Positions 8,937 to 16,669 of a DNA stretch of 64,000 nucleotides are shown piece by piece. The notes under the pieces were generated by a model. That model was given only the letters and a program-made list of their open reading frames with translations, was not told where the DNA came from and searched no databases. The stretch lies in NCBI GenBank assembly GCA_902574995.1, contig CACGPP010000001.1, positions 124,001 to 188,000 on the forward strand, given 5' to 3'. Each line of letters starts with the position of its first letter. Position 1 is the first letter of the stretch. A program made the translations under genes and the position numbers. Source of the stretch: an uncultured Alphaproteobacteria bacterium (lineage in GTDB: Bacteria > Pseudomonadota > Alphaproteobacteria > HIMB59).

Positions 8937-9880
8937 TGGACACTTCAAGATCACCACTAGAAGCAACAGGATTTTCAAGGAAATTAGCTGCCACTATCAT
9001 CATCGTTTACATGATCGTAACCCTTATACCGATCACATGGATGGTTGCTACAAGCTTTAAAAGTGTTGATAGTGCTATCTCTTACCCACCAGAGGTCTTT
9101 TTTGAACCATCTTTAGAGGGCTATGTGAATTTATTTACAAATCGATCAAGACAACCAAAGGATTATTTGGACTCTCTTCCACCACCAGATACATGGTATG
9201 AGGAGTTAGTTCGCAGTAGAGAAATGGTCATAACAGGTCCATCAAAATTTTTACCAAGGTACTCCAATTCTTTGATAATTGGATTTGGTGCCACGTTCTT
9301 TTCGGTATTTTTAGGCTCCTTAGCTGCCTACGCTCTTTCAAGATTTAAAGTCCCACTGAAAGATGATTTATTATTTTTTATTTTATCTACGAGAATGTTC
9401 CCACCAATAGCAGTGGCAGTACCTATATTTATTATGTACAGAAAACTTGGTCTCGGTGATACTCACGTTGGCATGATTATTCTGTACACTGTTGTAAATT
9501 TAAGTTTGTCAGTTTGGTTGTTAAAAGGCTTTATGGATGAGATACCAAGAGAGTATGAGGAGGCTGCGATGATAGATGGCTACTCTAGAATGCAAGCATT
9601 TTTTAAAGTAGTCCTTCCGCAAGCAACTACAGGTATTGCAGCAACAGCAATTTTCTGCATGATATTTTCGTGGAATGAATATGCATTTGCTGTTTTACTA
9701 ACACAATTTAATGCGCAAACTGCACCACCATTTATCCCAACAATTATAGGAGAGGGGGGTCTTGATTGGCCTGCTATTGGAGCAGGGACAACATTATTTT
9801 TAATCCCAGTGATGATATTTACAGTTGTATTGAGAAAGCATCTTCTAAGGGGAATAACATTTGGAGCGGTAAGAAAATAA
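8936..9880 (+). CDS. ABC sugar transporter permease (MalG/UgpE-like)
   Basis: A 314-residue second permease with about six membrane segments, starting with LAATIIIVYMIVTLIPITWM. The EAA loop is IPREYEEAAMIDGYSRMQAF. A longer periplasmic insert (residues about 50-110, including SLPPPDTWYEELVRS) separates the first two helices, as in some polyol-type CUT1 permeases. It overlaps the previous gene and the next small gene by one base each. Confidence 0.92.
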   Translation: MDTSRSPLEATGFSRKLAATIIIVYMIVTLIPITWMVATSFKSVDSAISYPPEVFFEPSLEGYVNLFTNRSRQPKDYLDSLPPPDTWYEELVRSREMVITGPSKFLPRYSNSLIIGFGATFFSVFLGSLAAYALSRFKVPLKDDLLFFILSTRMFPPIAVAVPIFIMYRKLGLGDTHVGMIILYTVVNLSLSVWLLKGFMDEIPREYEEAAMIDGYSRMQAFFKVVLPQATTGIAATAIFCMIFSWNEYAFAVLLTQFNAQTAPPFIPTIIGEGGLDWPAIGAGTTLFLIPVMIFTVVLRKHLLRGITFGAVRK

Positions 9881-10071
9881 TGGCTGAGAAAAAAAGTTTA
9901 TTGAGAAGAATTTTTAGAAGATCCATTTGGGAAAATGCATCAACTGTTTTAATTTTATTGGGTGTATTTATGCTGATGCAGCCTTTTGCTATGTGGATGT
10001 ATACATATTCCTTTATCGTTATTTTGGTGGGAACTATCGGATTTGTGATCACAAGTCATTTCCCAGATTAG
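9880..10071 (+). CDS. 63-residue membrane protein of the ABC importer
   Basis: This small protein starts at the ATG at 9880, which overlaps the permease stop by one base (TAATG), and ends 2 bases before the first ATPase ATG. It has a basic N-terminus (MAEKKSLLRRIFRRSIWENA) and two hydrophobic segments at about residues 21-40 and 42-59. Small membrane proteins of this kind (such as GlpU or DUF2160-type proteins) occur inside some CUT1-type operons, but their function is not established. The exact family here is uncertain. Confidence 0.75.
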   Translation: MAEKKSLLRRIFRRSIWENASTVLILLGVFMLMQPFAMWMYTYSFIVILVGTIGFVITSHFPD

Positions 10072-10073
10072 CC

Positions 10074-11156
10074 ATGGCAGAAATAGAAATTAAAAATTTA
10101 CATAAATCTTTTGGAGAATTCGTAGCAGTGAAAAATTCCAATCTTATTATTGAAAATAAAGAATTCTTCGTTTTACTCGGTCCTTCAGGTTGTGGAAAAA
10201 CTACCACTTTAAGAATGATTGCTGGTTTAGAGCTACCAACTTCTGGAAATATATACTTGGATAAGGAAGATGTGGGCTATCTAAGGGCCTCTCAGCGAGA
10301 TATAGCATTTGTTTTTCAGCTTTTTGCACTCTATCCACACATGAATGTAAGAAATAATCTGGCTTTCCCACTGAAAATGCAAAAGCTCTCACGAAGCGAA
10401 GTAGATGCTAAAGTTCTGGAAGCTGCAAAGCTTCTCAGAATTGATCACTTATTAAAATCAAAAGTATCCTCTTTAGCAGGAGGTGATCGCCAACGTGTTG
10501 CACTCGGAAGGGCACTAGTCAGAAGACCTAAAGCATTTTTAATGGATGAACCTTTGGGCACACTTGATGCAGAATTTAGAGAATTGATGTGTTTGGAATT
10601 AAGAAAACTTCACGATGATATTGATGCAACTACAGTTTATGTAACACACGATCAACAAGAGGCAATGTCGATGGCTGATCGAATAGCAGTAATGAATGAG
10701 GGAGTGGTATTGCAGGCAGACTCACCAAAAGTTATTTATAATAAACCTAAAACAAAGTTTGTTGCCAATTTTATTGGATCACCTGGGATGAACTTCATAC
10801 CAATAAAAGAAAAAATTTCGCCAAGTCAATCAAGTATTAAATTATTAGACTCATCATTAAATATCCCTGAACAAAAAGAAGGAACAGACTCCAATGAAAA
10901 TTTTTTAGGTGTAAGGCCAGAGAATTTAAAACTAGTTTCTGAAAATGGTGTAAAAGGCAATGTCTTTGGTGTTGAGTATTTAGGTTCAAGAAAAATTCTT
11001 ACAATTGAAACTCAACTTGGAAATATAAAGATTAGAGTTGATAGTGACACACAAGTTAATATTAATGAGCAAATTCAATTTGATACTCTTAATAATAATC
11101 AAATAATTTTTGATGGTTCAAATGATAAGGCACTTCAAAGTGAGTTTATGAGTTAA
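10074..11156 (+). CDS. ABC sugar transporter ATP-binding protein 1
   Basis: A 360-residue MalK/UgpC-type ATPase starting at ATG 10074. Walker A is GPSGCGKTT, the Q-loop is FQLFALYPH, the signature is LAGGDRQRVALGRAL, Walker B is AFLMDEPLG, the D-loop is TLDAE, and the switch His is YVTHDQ. The signature departs from the usual LSGGQ (Ala and Asp substitutions) and the D-loop from SNLDA. The C-terminal OB-like regulatory domain carries LGVRPENLKLV. It is probably the partner of the second ATPase in an asymmetric heterodimer. Confidence 0.92.
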   Translation: MAEIEIKNLHKSFGEFVAVKNSNLIIENKEFFVLLGPSGCGKTTTLRMIAGLELPTSGNIYLDKEDVGYLRASQRDIAFVFQLFALYPHMNVRNNLAFPLKMQKLSRSEVDAKVLEAAKLLRIDHLLKSKVSSLAGGDRQRVALGRALVRRPKAFLMDEPLGTLDAEFRELMCLELRKLHDDIDATTVYVTHDQQEAMSMADRIAVMNEGVVLQADSPKVIYNKPKTKFVANFIGSPGMNFIPIKEKISPSQSSIKLLDSSLNIPEQKEGTDSNENFLGVRPENLKLVSENGVKGNVFGVEYLGSRKILTIETQLGNIKIRVDSDTQVNINEQIQFDTLNNNQIIFDGSNDKALQSEFMS

Positions 11157-12166
11157 TGTCTAAAGTAGAACTACAAAATATTACAAAAATATATGATAAA
11201 ACTATTAAGGCTTTAGATGATATTAGCTTTACAGTAAACGACGGAGAGTTTTTTGTGTTATTGGGTCCAACTGGTGCAGGTAAAACAACAACATTAAGAT
11301 CAATAGCAGGTTTAGAAAAAATTGATAAAGGAAAGATCCTTTTTGATGATGAAGATTTTTCAGAGGCTCAGCCTGCAGCAAGAGACACAGCGTTTGTATT
11401 TCAACAATACTCTTTATACCCTCATTATAAGGTTTACGACAATTTAGCTTTTCCTCTTCGATCTCCTCTTAGAAAAATCCCAGAAGATAAGATTAGAGAA
11501 AAAGTCACAAAAATAGCGGAAATGTTGAAGATTTCAGCTAAATTAGACAATAAAGCTACTGAATTATCAGGCGGAGAAATGCAGAGAGTTGCGATAGGTC
11601 GTGCTCTAGTCAGAGACCCAAGTATATATTTAATGGATGAACCCCTTTCATCCCTTGATGCGAAATTAAGGGAAAGTTTGAGAGTCGAACTAAAAAAAAT
11701 CCAATTAAATTTAGGCTCTACAATTCTCTACGTCACACATGATCAAGCTGAAGCCACAACTATGGCAGATCGCATCGGAGTATTAGAAAATGGTAAGATC
11801 GCCCAGATTGATAAACCAGAAGATATATACAATAATCCAAAATCTATTTATGTTGCAAATAGATTAGGCTCACCAAAAATTAATATTCTCAACAGAACTT
11901 CTTTAAATACTTCATCACCAGATAAAGCAAGTCAACTTGGTCTAAGACCTGAGCACATTAAGATAGGAGAAGGTGAACTTTCTGGCTCAATTAAAACTGT
12001 TGAGTCTCTCGGTGCAGAAACTGTGGTAGAGCTAGATTTTAATGGAGCAGAAATTTTATCCTTATATCAAGGAGCATTCCAAGGACAAAAAGGGGACAAA
12101 GTAAATTTTGCAATAGATCAAAATAAAATTTTATTTTTTGACGAAAAAGGAATGAGCGTGCAATGA
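11156..12166 (+). CDS. ABC sugar transporter ATP-binding protein 2
   Basis: A 336-residue MalK/UgpC-type ATPase with canonical motifs: Walker A GPTGAGKTT, Q-loop FQQYSLYPH, signature LSGGEMQRVAIGRAL, Walker B IYLMDEPLSSLDAK, and switch YVTHDQ. The C-terminal domain has LGLRPEHIKIG. It overlaps the first ATPase by one base and dhaL by four (ATGA). Two distinct ATPases in one operon imply a heterodimeric motor, one half with a degenerate signature. Confidence 0.93.
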   Translation: MSKVELQNITKIYDKTIKALDDISFTVNDGEFFVLLGPTGAGKTTTLRSIAGLEKIDKGKILFDDEDFSEAQPAARDTAFVFQQYSLYPHYKVYDNLAFPLRSPLRKIPEDKIREKVTKIAEMLKISAKLDNKATELSGGEMQRVAIGRALVRDPSIYLMDEPLSSLDAKLRESLRVELKKIQLNLGSTILYVTHDQAEATTMADRIGVLENGKIAQIDKPEDIYNNPKSIYVANRLGSPKINILNRTSLNTSSPDKASQLGLRPEHIKIGEGELSGSIKTVESLGAETVVELDFNGAEILSLYQGAFQGQKGDKVNFAIDQNKILFFDEKGMSVQ

Positions 12167-12792
12167 GTGTTAATTTTTTAATCCATAGAGCAAAAGAAAT
12201 TCAAGCTGTAATTGATGCAAATGCAAGTGAAATAGAAAAATTGGACCAAGAAATAGGAGATGGGGATCATATTTTTAATGTCCAAAGAGGGATCAAGCTG
12301 GTTATAGAATTAGAAGCTGTAATTAAAGATTTGCCAATGTCTAAAGCTCTAAACCAAATAGCAATGAAAGTTTTATCTGGTATTGGTGGCTCATCTGGAG
12401 CCCTGTTTGGCACATTGTTTATGACCATGGCCAAAGGAAACGATATCGATAATGGTGTTGATTATAAAAAGGCAATCGAAATTTTTGCAGATGGCGTGGA
12501 AGCTGTAAAACAAAGAGGTAAAGCAGATGTAGGAGAAAAAACAATGATGGATGTTCTCATACCTGTATCTAACTGCCTTAAAAAAGGTGTCGAGGATAAT
12601 AAACATGTTAAAGAGATACTTAATGAAGCTATAGAAGTGGCGGAAAAAGGGATGTTTTCAACAAAAGATCTTTTAGCTACAAAAGGGAGAGCTTCTTTTT
12701 TAGGAGAGCGAGCGAAAGGTCATATCGATCCTGGAGCTAGGTCTTCACAATTAATGATAAAAACTGTCTGTGAGTCAGTGTTAAATAGTTAG
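12163..12792 (+). CDS. dhaL: dihydroxyacetone-kinase-type ADP/ATP-binding subunit DhaL
   Basis: A 209-residue DhaL/DAK2 domain. The metal and nucleotide ligands are in IGDGDH (residues 31-36). GGSSGALFGTLF forms the nucleotide loop, and GERAKGHIDPGARSSQLM is the C-terminal signature. In PTS-dependent systems this subunit holds ADP that is rephosphorylated by DhaM; in ATP-dependent split or fused kinases it exchanges nucleotide. No dhaM is present, so the ATP-dependent type is inferred. It overlaps the ATPase gene by four bases, which ties the kinase to the importer. Confidence 0.9.
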   Translation: MSVNFLIHRAKEIQAVIDANASEIEKLDQEIGDGDHIFNVQRGIKLVIELEAVIKDLPMSKALNQIAMKVLSGIGGSSGALFGTLFMTMAKGNDIDNGVDYKKAIEIFADGVEAVKQRGKADVGEKTMMDVLIPVSNCLKKGVEDNKHVKEILNEAIEVAEKGMFSTKDLLATKGRASFLGERAKGHIDPGARSSQLMIKTVCESVLNS

Positions 12793-12801
12793 GAGGATAC
12801 T

Positions 12802-13794
12802 ATGAAAAAATTTATGAATTCAGCGGATGATTTTCTAAAGGAGAGTTTGCAAGGTTTTGGTGCTGCGCATCAAGATATTGTTAACTGCCACTACGACCCC
12901 AACTTCATCACCAGAGCCACTCCCACAAAAGAGGGAAAAGTAGCTCTGATCAGTGGAGGAGGGAGTGGACACGAACCCATGCATGGTGGCTTAGTCGGCT
13001 ATGGTATGCTGGATGCAGCCTGCCCTGGATTTGTTTTTTCATCACCCACACCTGATCAAATGTTAGCTGCTGCTGAAAAAGTAGACAGCGGAGCTGGAGT
13101 TTTATTTATCGTTAAAAACTATTCCGGAGATGTAATGAATTTCCAAATGGCAGCTGAGATGATGCAAGGTCCAAATGAGTCTGTATTGACAAATGATGAT
13201 GTTGCTGTGGAGGACTCTTCATTTACAACTGGTAGAAGAGGTGTTGCTGCTACTGTTGTTGTTGAAAAAATAGTTGGTTCTTTAGCTGAGCATGGAGGTA
13301 GCTTACAAGAATGTAAAGCCTTAGGGGATAAGGTAAATAAAAATTCAGGTTCTATGGGAGTTGCATTTTCAAGCTGCACTGTCCCAGCTGCAGGAAAACC
13401 AAATTTTGATATAGGTGATGATGAAATGGAATTTGGTGTTGGAATTCATGGTGAACCTGGAAGAAGAAGAGATAAAATGAAATCTGCGCAAGACATTACA
13501 AACGAGTTATTAGAAGCAATTAACGAGGACTTAAAGCCTGAGGCAAATGAAGAAATTCTTTTATTCGTCAATGGAATGGGGGGTACCCCTTTAACAGAGC
13601 TATACCTAATTTATGATAATGCTAAAAACATGTTAGACAAAAAAAATATAAAGATATCAAGGTCTCTTGTTGGAAATTATTGTACTTCTCTTGAGATGCA
13701 AGGTGCCTCTATTACTCTTACAAAGCTTGACGAAGAGCTTTTAAAGCATTGGGACTCATCTGTTCACACAGCAGCTATGAGATGGGGTGTCTAA
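12802..13794 (+). CDS. dhaK: dihydroxyacetone-kinase-type substrate-binding subunit DhaK
   Basis: A 330-residue DhaK/DAK1 domain. GGGSGHEPMHGG is the substrate-pocket loop, and the His that forms a hemiaminal with the keto substrate is His216 in GIHGEPG. A good ribosome site (AGGAGGAT) lies within 10 bases of the ATG at 12802. With DhaL it should phosphorylate a short ketose such as dihydroxyacetone or erythrulose, possibly a longer keto sugar. It is the last gene of the importer operon and is followed by a strong terminator. Confidence 0.93.
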   Translation: MKKFMNSADDFLKESLQGFGAAHQDIVNCHYDPNFITRATPTKEGKVALISGGGSGHEPMHGGLVGYGMLDAACPGFVFSSPTPDQMLAAAEKVDSGAGVLFIVKNYSGDVMNFQMAAEMMQGPNESVLTNDDVAVEDSSFTTGRRGVAATVVVEKIVGSLAEHGGSLQECKALGDKVNKNSGSMGVAFSSCTVPAAGKPNFDIGDDEMEFGVGIHGEPGRRRDKMKSAQDITNELLEAINEDLKPEANEEILLFVNGMGGTPLTELYLIYDNAKNMLDKKNIKISRSLVGNYCTSLEMQGASITLTKLDEELLKHWDSSVHTAAMRWGV

Positions 13795-13801
13795 AAATCA
13801 T

Positions 13802-13831
13802 AAAGCCTTTAGATCTGTCTAAAGGCTTTTA
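13802..13831 (+). terminator. Rho-independent terminator after dhaK
   Basis: AAAGCCTTTAGA and TCTAAAGGCTTT form a perfect 12-bp stem around a 4-base loop, followed by further T residues. The A-run on the other side means it could also stop leftward transcription from 13855. It lies 7 bases after the dhaK stop. Confidence 0.9.
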
Positions 13832-13854
13832 TATTCGTCTGATCACATTCATCA

Positions 13855-14142
13855 TTAGTGATTATGATGATCTAATGTAACCTCGCCAACTACTGTCTCG
13901 ACTGAGACCCTATTTTCTATATTAGTATTTAATCTTTTTTCCCGTGCAGCATCTGCTGCTTTCATAGTTTCAGCATCAGGATAAATTGTAACTGCCATTA
14001 ATGTAACATCATCTATTCTAATGCCAATTAACTGACTTGCTTGTGGGAATTCTGTTGGTGCACTTTGTACGTACCCTTGTGTTTGTTCGTCAGCTGCCTC
14101 CTTTGAGTCCATTTTTACTGTTGTTACTCTTGCTATACTCAT
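13855..14142 (-). CDS. small protein resembling dimeric alpha/beta-barrel (ABM-like) proteins
   Basis: A 95-residue protein with a strong ribosome site (AAGGAGG read on the minus strand, about 7 bases before the ATG). The layout is a short strand (SIARVTTVKM), an acidic helix, a strand near QLIGIRIDDVTLMAVTIY, a helix AETMKAADAAREKR, and a final strand ending in DHHNH. This resembles the ferredoxin-like antibiotic-biosynthesis-monooxygenase fold, but that is a pattern judgement only. The His-rich tail could bind a metal. The function is unknown. Confidence 0.65.
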   Translation of the reverse strand: MSIARVTTVKMDSKEAADEQTQGYVQSAPTEFPQASQLIGIRIDDVTLMAVTIYPDAETMKAADAAREKRLNTNIENRVSVETVVGEVTLDHHNH

Positions 14143-14284
14143 TTATTAACCTCCTTGGTTGTGAGCTAAATAATTTAGTTCTTAGTCAAGAGTACACTCT
14201 ATTAACAATTAAATTAAATATTTTATAGACTAATTGACCTGACTATTTTGCATATCAAAAGATAAAATAATTTTTGTTAGATAA

Positions 14285-14491
14285 TTAGCTATAGAAGTAT
14301 ATTAAGAAGCCGAAAATAAAAATAAAAATTAAAAAATAGCTAATTGCTGATTTTTTAAAGTATATCTCTGATTTAAACAGAATATTAAATATTTTATAGC
14401 TAGCAAATATTACTAGTGCTATTACGGCTAGAGTAATAAGCCATGTTCCTAAAAAATTAATTGAAAAAAGTTTATCTAAGTTTTGTTCCAT
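14285..14491 (-). CDS. small membrane protein, unknown function
   Basis: This 68-residue ORF has two hydrophobic segments (about residues 14-37, INFLGTWLITLAVIALVIFA, and 48-66) joined by a Lys-rich loop, consistent with a hairpin membrane protein. The start ATG at 14491 lies 15 bases past the 3' end of the tRNA-Ala gene, on the same strand, so it may be co-transcribed with the tRNA. I recognise no family. Confidence 0.5.
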   Translation of the reverse strand: MEQNLDKLFSINFLGTWLITLAVIALVIFASYKIFNILFKSEIYFKKSAISYFLIFIFIFGFLIYFYS

Positions 14492-14506
14492 TTTTTAATT
14501 TTACCT

Positions 14507-14582
14507 TGGTGGAGCCAAGGGGGATCGAACCCCTGACCTCTACGCTGCCAGCGTAGCGCTCTCCCAGCTGAGCTATGGCCCC
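14507..14582 (-). tRNA. tRNA-Ala (anticodon GGC)
   Basis: Read on the minus strand, the 76-base cloverleaf begins GGGGCCATAGCTCAGCTGGG. The acceptor stem pairs GGGGCCA with TGGCTCC (one G-U) and the 3' CCA is encoded. The anticodon stem CTACG/CGTAG encloses the loop CTGGCAG, which puts GGC at positions 34-36. The T arm is GGGGTTCGATCCCC with the invariant TTCGA. Confidence 0.97.
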
Positions 14583-14689
14583 AATCATGCGTAGAATAAG
14601 CATAATAGAGTATTCGGAATATATCACAAATAAAATTACCGACGTTTTTAACAAAGAAAATGTTATGATAATTGATAGAAAGGATAACT

Positions 14690-14965
14690 ATGAAAATTAT
14701 TACAAATGCAAAAATAACTAGAGGTTATGAACATTGGAAACAAATGTTTGAAGAAAATGAAAAACTGAGACAGGAATATGGTCTTAATGTATTAGCCTAT
14801 GGACATCCAAAAGATAACAATGAAGAAATTTATACGGTTATAGAAGTAGAGTCGATGGATAAAATGCAAGAAATGTTAAAACTTCCTGAAATGATAAAAC
14901 TTAGAACAGAAGCCGGAGTTGATCTGGATACACAAAAATTTATTTTACTTGAGGGTGGAAACTAA
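14690..14965 (+). CDS. small alpha/beta protein (DUF3764-like)
   Basis: A 91-residue protein starting at ATG 14690, with the ribosome site AAAGGA 5 bases upstream; an upstream in-frame start at 14672 is less likely. The layout is strand MKIITNAKI, helix YEHWKQMFEENEKLRQEYG, strand YGHPKDNNEEIYTVIEVESM, helix MQEMLKLPEMIKLRTEAG, and strand QKFILLEGG. That matches small dimeric ferredoxin-like proteins such as DUF3764. Its stop overlaps the stop of the opposite-strand gene by four bases (CTAA). The function is unknown. Confidence 0.65.
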   Translation: MKIITNAKITRGYEHWKQMFEENEKLRQEYGLNVLAYGHPKDNNEEIYTVIEVESMDKMQEMLKLPEMIKLRTEAGVDLDTQKFILLEGGN

Positions 14966-15150
14966 GATTGTGTAAGTAAGAAATACAAGCTTAAAAAAAT
15001 TAAAAAAATTGATACAGATAAGCCCAATTTAAAAGCATTATCTATAATAGAATATTCCTTTTTACCAACATACCTTTTTTTAATGATGTAAATAGCTGCT
15101 GTAAAAATCGAAAAAAACCAAAATGTATTTATCACTAATTCTATGTTCAT
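14962..15150 (-). CDS. small two-helix membrane protein, unknown
   Basis: A 62-residue protein with hydrophobic segments at about residues 4-24 (ELVINTFWFFSIFTAAIYII) and 40-60, joined by a Lys-rich loop. The start overlaps the stop of the upstream 113-residue gene by four bases (ATGA), which supports it as a real translated gene. It is the last gene of a tight four-gene leftward unit (16361 to 14962). I recognise no family. Confidence 0.55.
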   Translation of the reverse strand: MNIELVINTFWFFSIFTAAIYIIKKRYVGKKEYSIIDNAFKLGLSVSIFLIFLSLYFLLTQS

Positions 15151-15488
15151 GTGCTCTTGTATGAATTTCTCTCTAAATATTTTTCACCGTTCTCAGACAA
15201 ATACCAAAGATATCGCTTTTCATTATTTTGATCATCTTCCCACATAATTTTATTTGCTAGATTCATTCTTATAAGTTTTGCCCCTGTATCACTCACAATA
15301 TTGAAATTTAGTCCTGTCAAAAATGAAATTTCATCCAAGTCAAAAGCATTAATCACATTTTTCGAAATTAAAGACTCATCGTTTATCTGTTTACCTGTTG
15401 TTTTTAATGTGACATGTCTTTTACATATTTTTTCCTGGAGACACTTCATAAATATGTAATCCTGAGTTTCAATATCATCACTATTCAT
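15147..15488 (-). CDS. unknown 113-residue soluble protein
   Basis: A soluble, charged protein of 113 residues. The C-terminal half (LIRMNLANKIMWEDD, then KRYLWYLSENGEKYLER) resembles the last helix and wing of a winged-helix domain, but the N-terminal half is not convincing, so no function is assigned. It follows the 69-residue membrane protein by 9 bases and overlaps the next gene by four. Third gene of the unit. Confidence 0.5.
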   Translation of the reverse strand: MNSDDIETQDYIFMKCLQEKICKRHVTLKTTGKQINDESLISKNVINAFDLDEISFLTGLNFNIVSDTGAKLIRMNLANKIMWEDDQNNEKRYLWYLSENGEKYLERNSYKST

Positions 15489-15497
15489 AAACTTTGA

Positions 15498-15707
15498 TTA
15501 TTTAAACCAATCGCTATAAACACTGATTAACACTAGCGAGAAAGTCCCGTACCCTAAAACGATTATAATAAAATATTTAATATATATTCTTTTGGAACTA
15601 ACATTTTTTGTTAATTTACCAAATCTTTTTTGAGTATAGATAAAAGCTGCCCATAGTAAAATTGCAAAGCCGTATGATGATAATAATACTTTAATTACTT
15701 CTGACAT
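15498..15707 (-). CDS. small two-helix membrane protein, unknown
   Basis: A 69-residue protein with two membrane segments at about residues 6-24 (VLLSSYGFAILLWAAFIY) and 45-64, separated by a basic loop (KRFGKLTKNVSSKR). Its ATG directly follows the stop codon of the 217-residue gene with no gap, so the two are almost certainly translated in series. No family recognised. It is the second gene of the unit. Confidence 0.55.
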   Translation of the reverse strand: MSEVIKVLLSSYGFAILLWAAFIYTQKRFGKLTKNVSSKRIYIKYFIIIVLGYGTFSLVLISVYSDWFK

Positions 15708-16361
15708 TTAAAAAGACAATGATTCTGACAATAAGTTTTCATTCAAGGGGCCTAAATTTTTAGGGTAGGTTAGTATACCATCAGATATATATTTATCATC
15801 AAATTGTGACACACACCAAGATAGCGAAGCTGGTTTGGGCACTAGAGTTTTATTATCTCTAATAGAGTAAAGTAAATTATCTCTAACAGCTAAGTCACCC
15901 ATATATACTAAATAAGCAACTTTTGTCCGCCTTGTAATAAAGTTACTTTCGCCTTGGTTGAGACTTTTAGGAGGATTGTAGATTACTGGCTTTTTTTTGA
16001 CATACTCATCTTTGAGTCTCTTTATTAACCAATTTCTCATTATTTTTCTGACCGCATGATAAGCTGCAAATTGTGGTTTAATTAAATATGTAGTTTGGTG
16101 CCCTATATTCAAAATTGTATTATTTTTAGAAAACTTGTAAGAGTAGCCGTCTCTATATCTTTGATGAAACTTTGAGAATTCTTTAGCCCAAGTTACTCCC
16201 TCAATTACCCTATCTTTAGTTTGAGAGGTGTATTTTTCTCTTGTTGAAGTGTCATGCAAAACTACATCTCGGAAAAAAGATAAGTAATCTAACTCATTCT
16301 TAAATTTTTCCTTATGAATTTGTTTTAATTCTTCCCAAGGTTTGATTTTTATATCTTGCAC
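15708..16361 (-). CDS. unknown 217-residue protein
   Basis: A soluble, basic and aromatic-rich protein of 217 residues. It has no signal peptide or membrane segment and no motif I know; notable pieces are FHQRYRDGYSYKFSKNN, a basic helix AVRKIMRNWLIKRLKDEY, and SLSWCVSQFDDKYISDG. The start is a GTG at 16361 with only a weak ribosome site. It leads a four-gene leftward unit and has the 308-base gene-free region upstream, where its promoter should lie. Confidence 0.55.
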   Translation of the reverse strand: MQDIKIKPWEELKQIHKEKFKNELDYLSFFRDVVLHDTSTREKYTSQTKDRVIEGVTWAKEFSKFHQRYRDGYSYKFSKNNTILNIGHQTTYLIKPQFAAYHAVRKIMRNWLIKRLKDEYVKKKPVIYNPPKSLNQGESNFITRRTKVAYLVYMGDLAVRDNLLYSIRDNKTLVPKPASLSWCVSQFDDKYISDGILTYPKNLGPLNENLLSESLSF

Positions 16362-16669
16362 TTCTTTTGAACTTATATTATTTTTAATTTATACACAAAC
16401 TATTAAATAATCTATGTGTAATTTATGAAAAAAACAGAAAAATTGTCAATAAAATCAACAATTTTCAAAAAAATAGAAAAATTATAAAAAGCTTCAAATT
16501 TAAATTAAATTTAAAAAAAATCATGATTAATTTTTTTTAAACTTTGGCTTCCATTTTAAAGATTTTTCTGTGATTATTAAAAATTTCTTTACACTAAATT
16601 TTATTAATTGCGTGTGTAAATTTCAAAGCATAAAAAATACCTAAATTTACTTGTAAATATCTAATTTTG
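16362..16669. other. 308-base gene-free A+T-rich region
   Basis: This is the only gap over 300 bases. It lies between the start of the four-gene leftward unit and the 3' end of the DUF985 cupin gene, so it should hold the promoter of the leftward unit. It has long A and T runs and an inverted repeat AAATTTAAATTAAATTT near 16496-16512. I saw no RNA gene, no clear hairpin terminator and no coding frame. Confidence 0.6.

Noticed and set aside
6668..12166. Assignment of the importer as the rhizobial glycerol transporter GlpSTPQUV
   Set aside because: The gene layout with a small membrane protein is similar, but the ATPases look like ordinary MalK/UgpC types and the binding protein is a 436-residue CUT1 form. 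Dihydroxyacetone kinase is suggestive of glycerol but not enough to name the substrate.
16496..16512. Inverted repeat AAATTTAAATTAAATTT as an operator or attachment site
   Set aside because: It is simple A+T sequence in a very A+T-rich gap; no integrase, duplicated tRNA end or partner repeat was seen.
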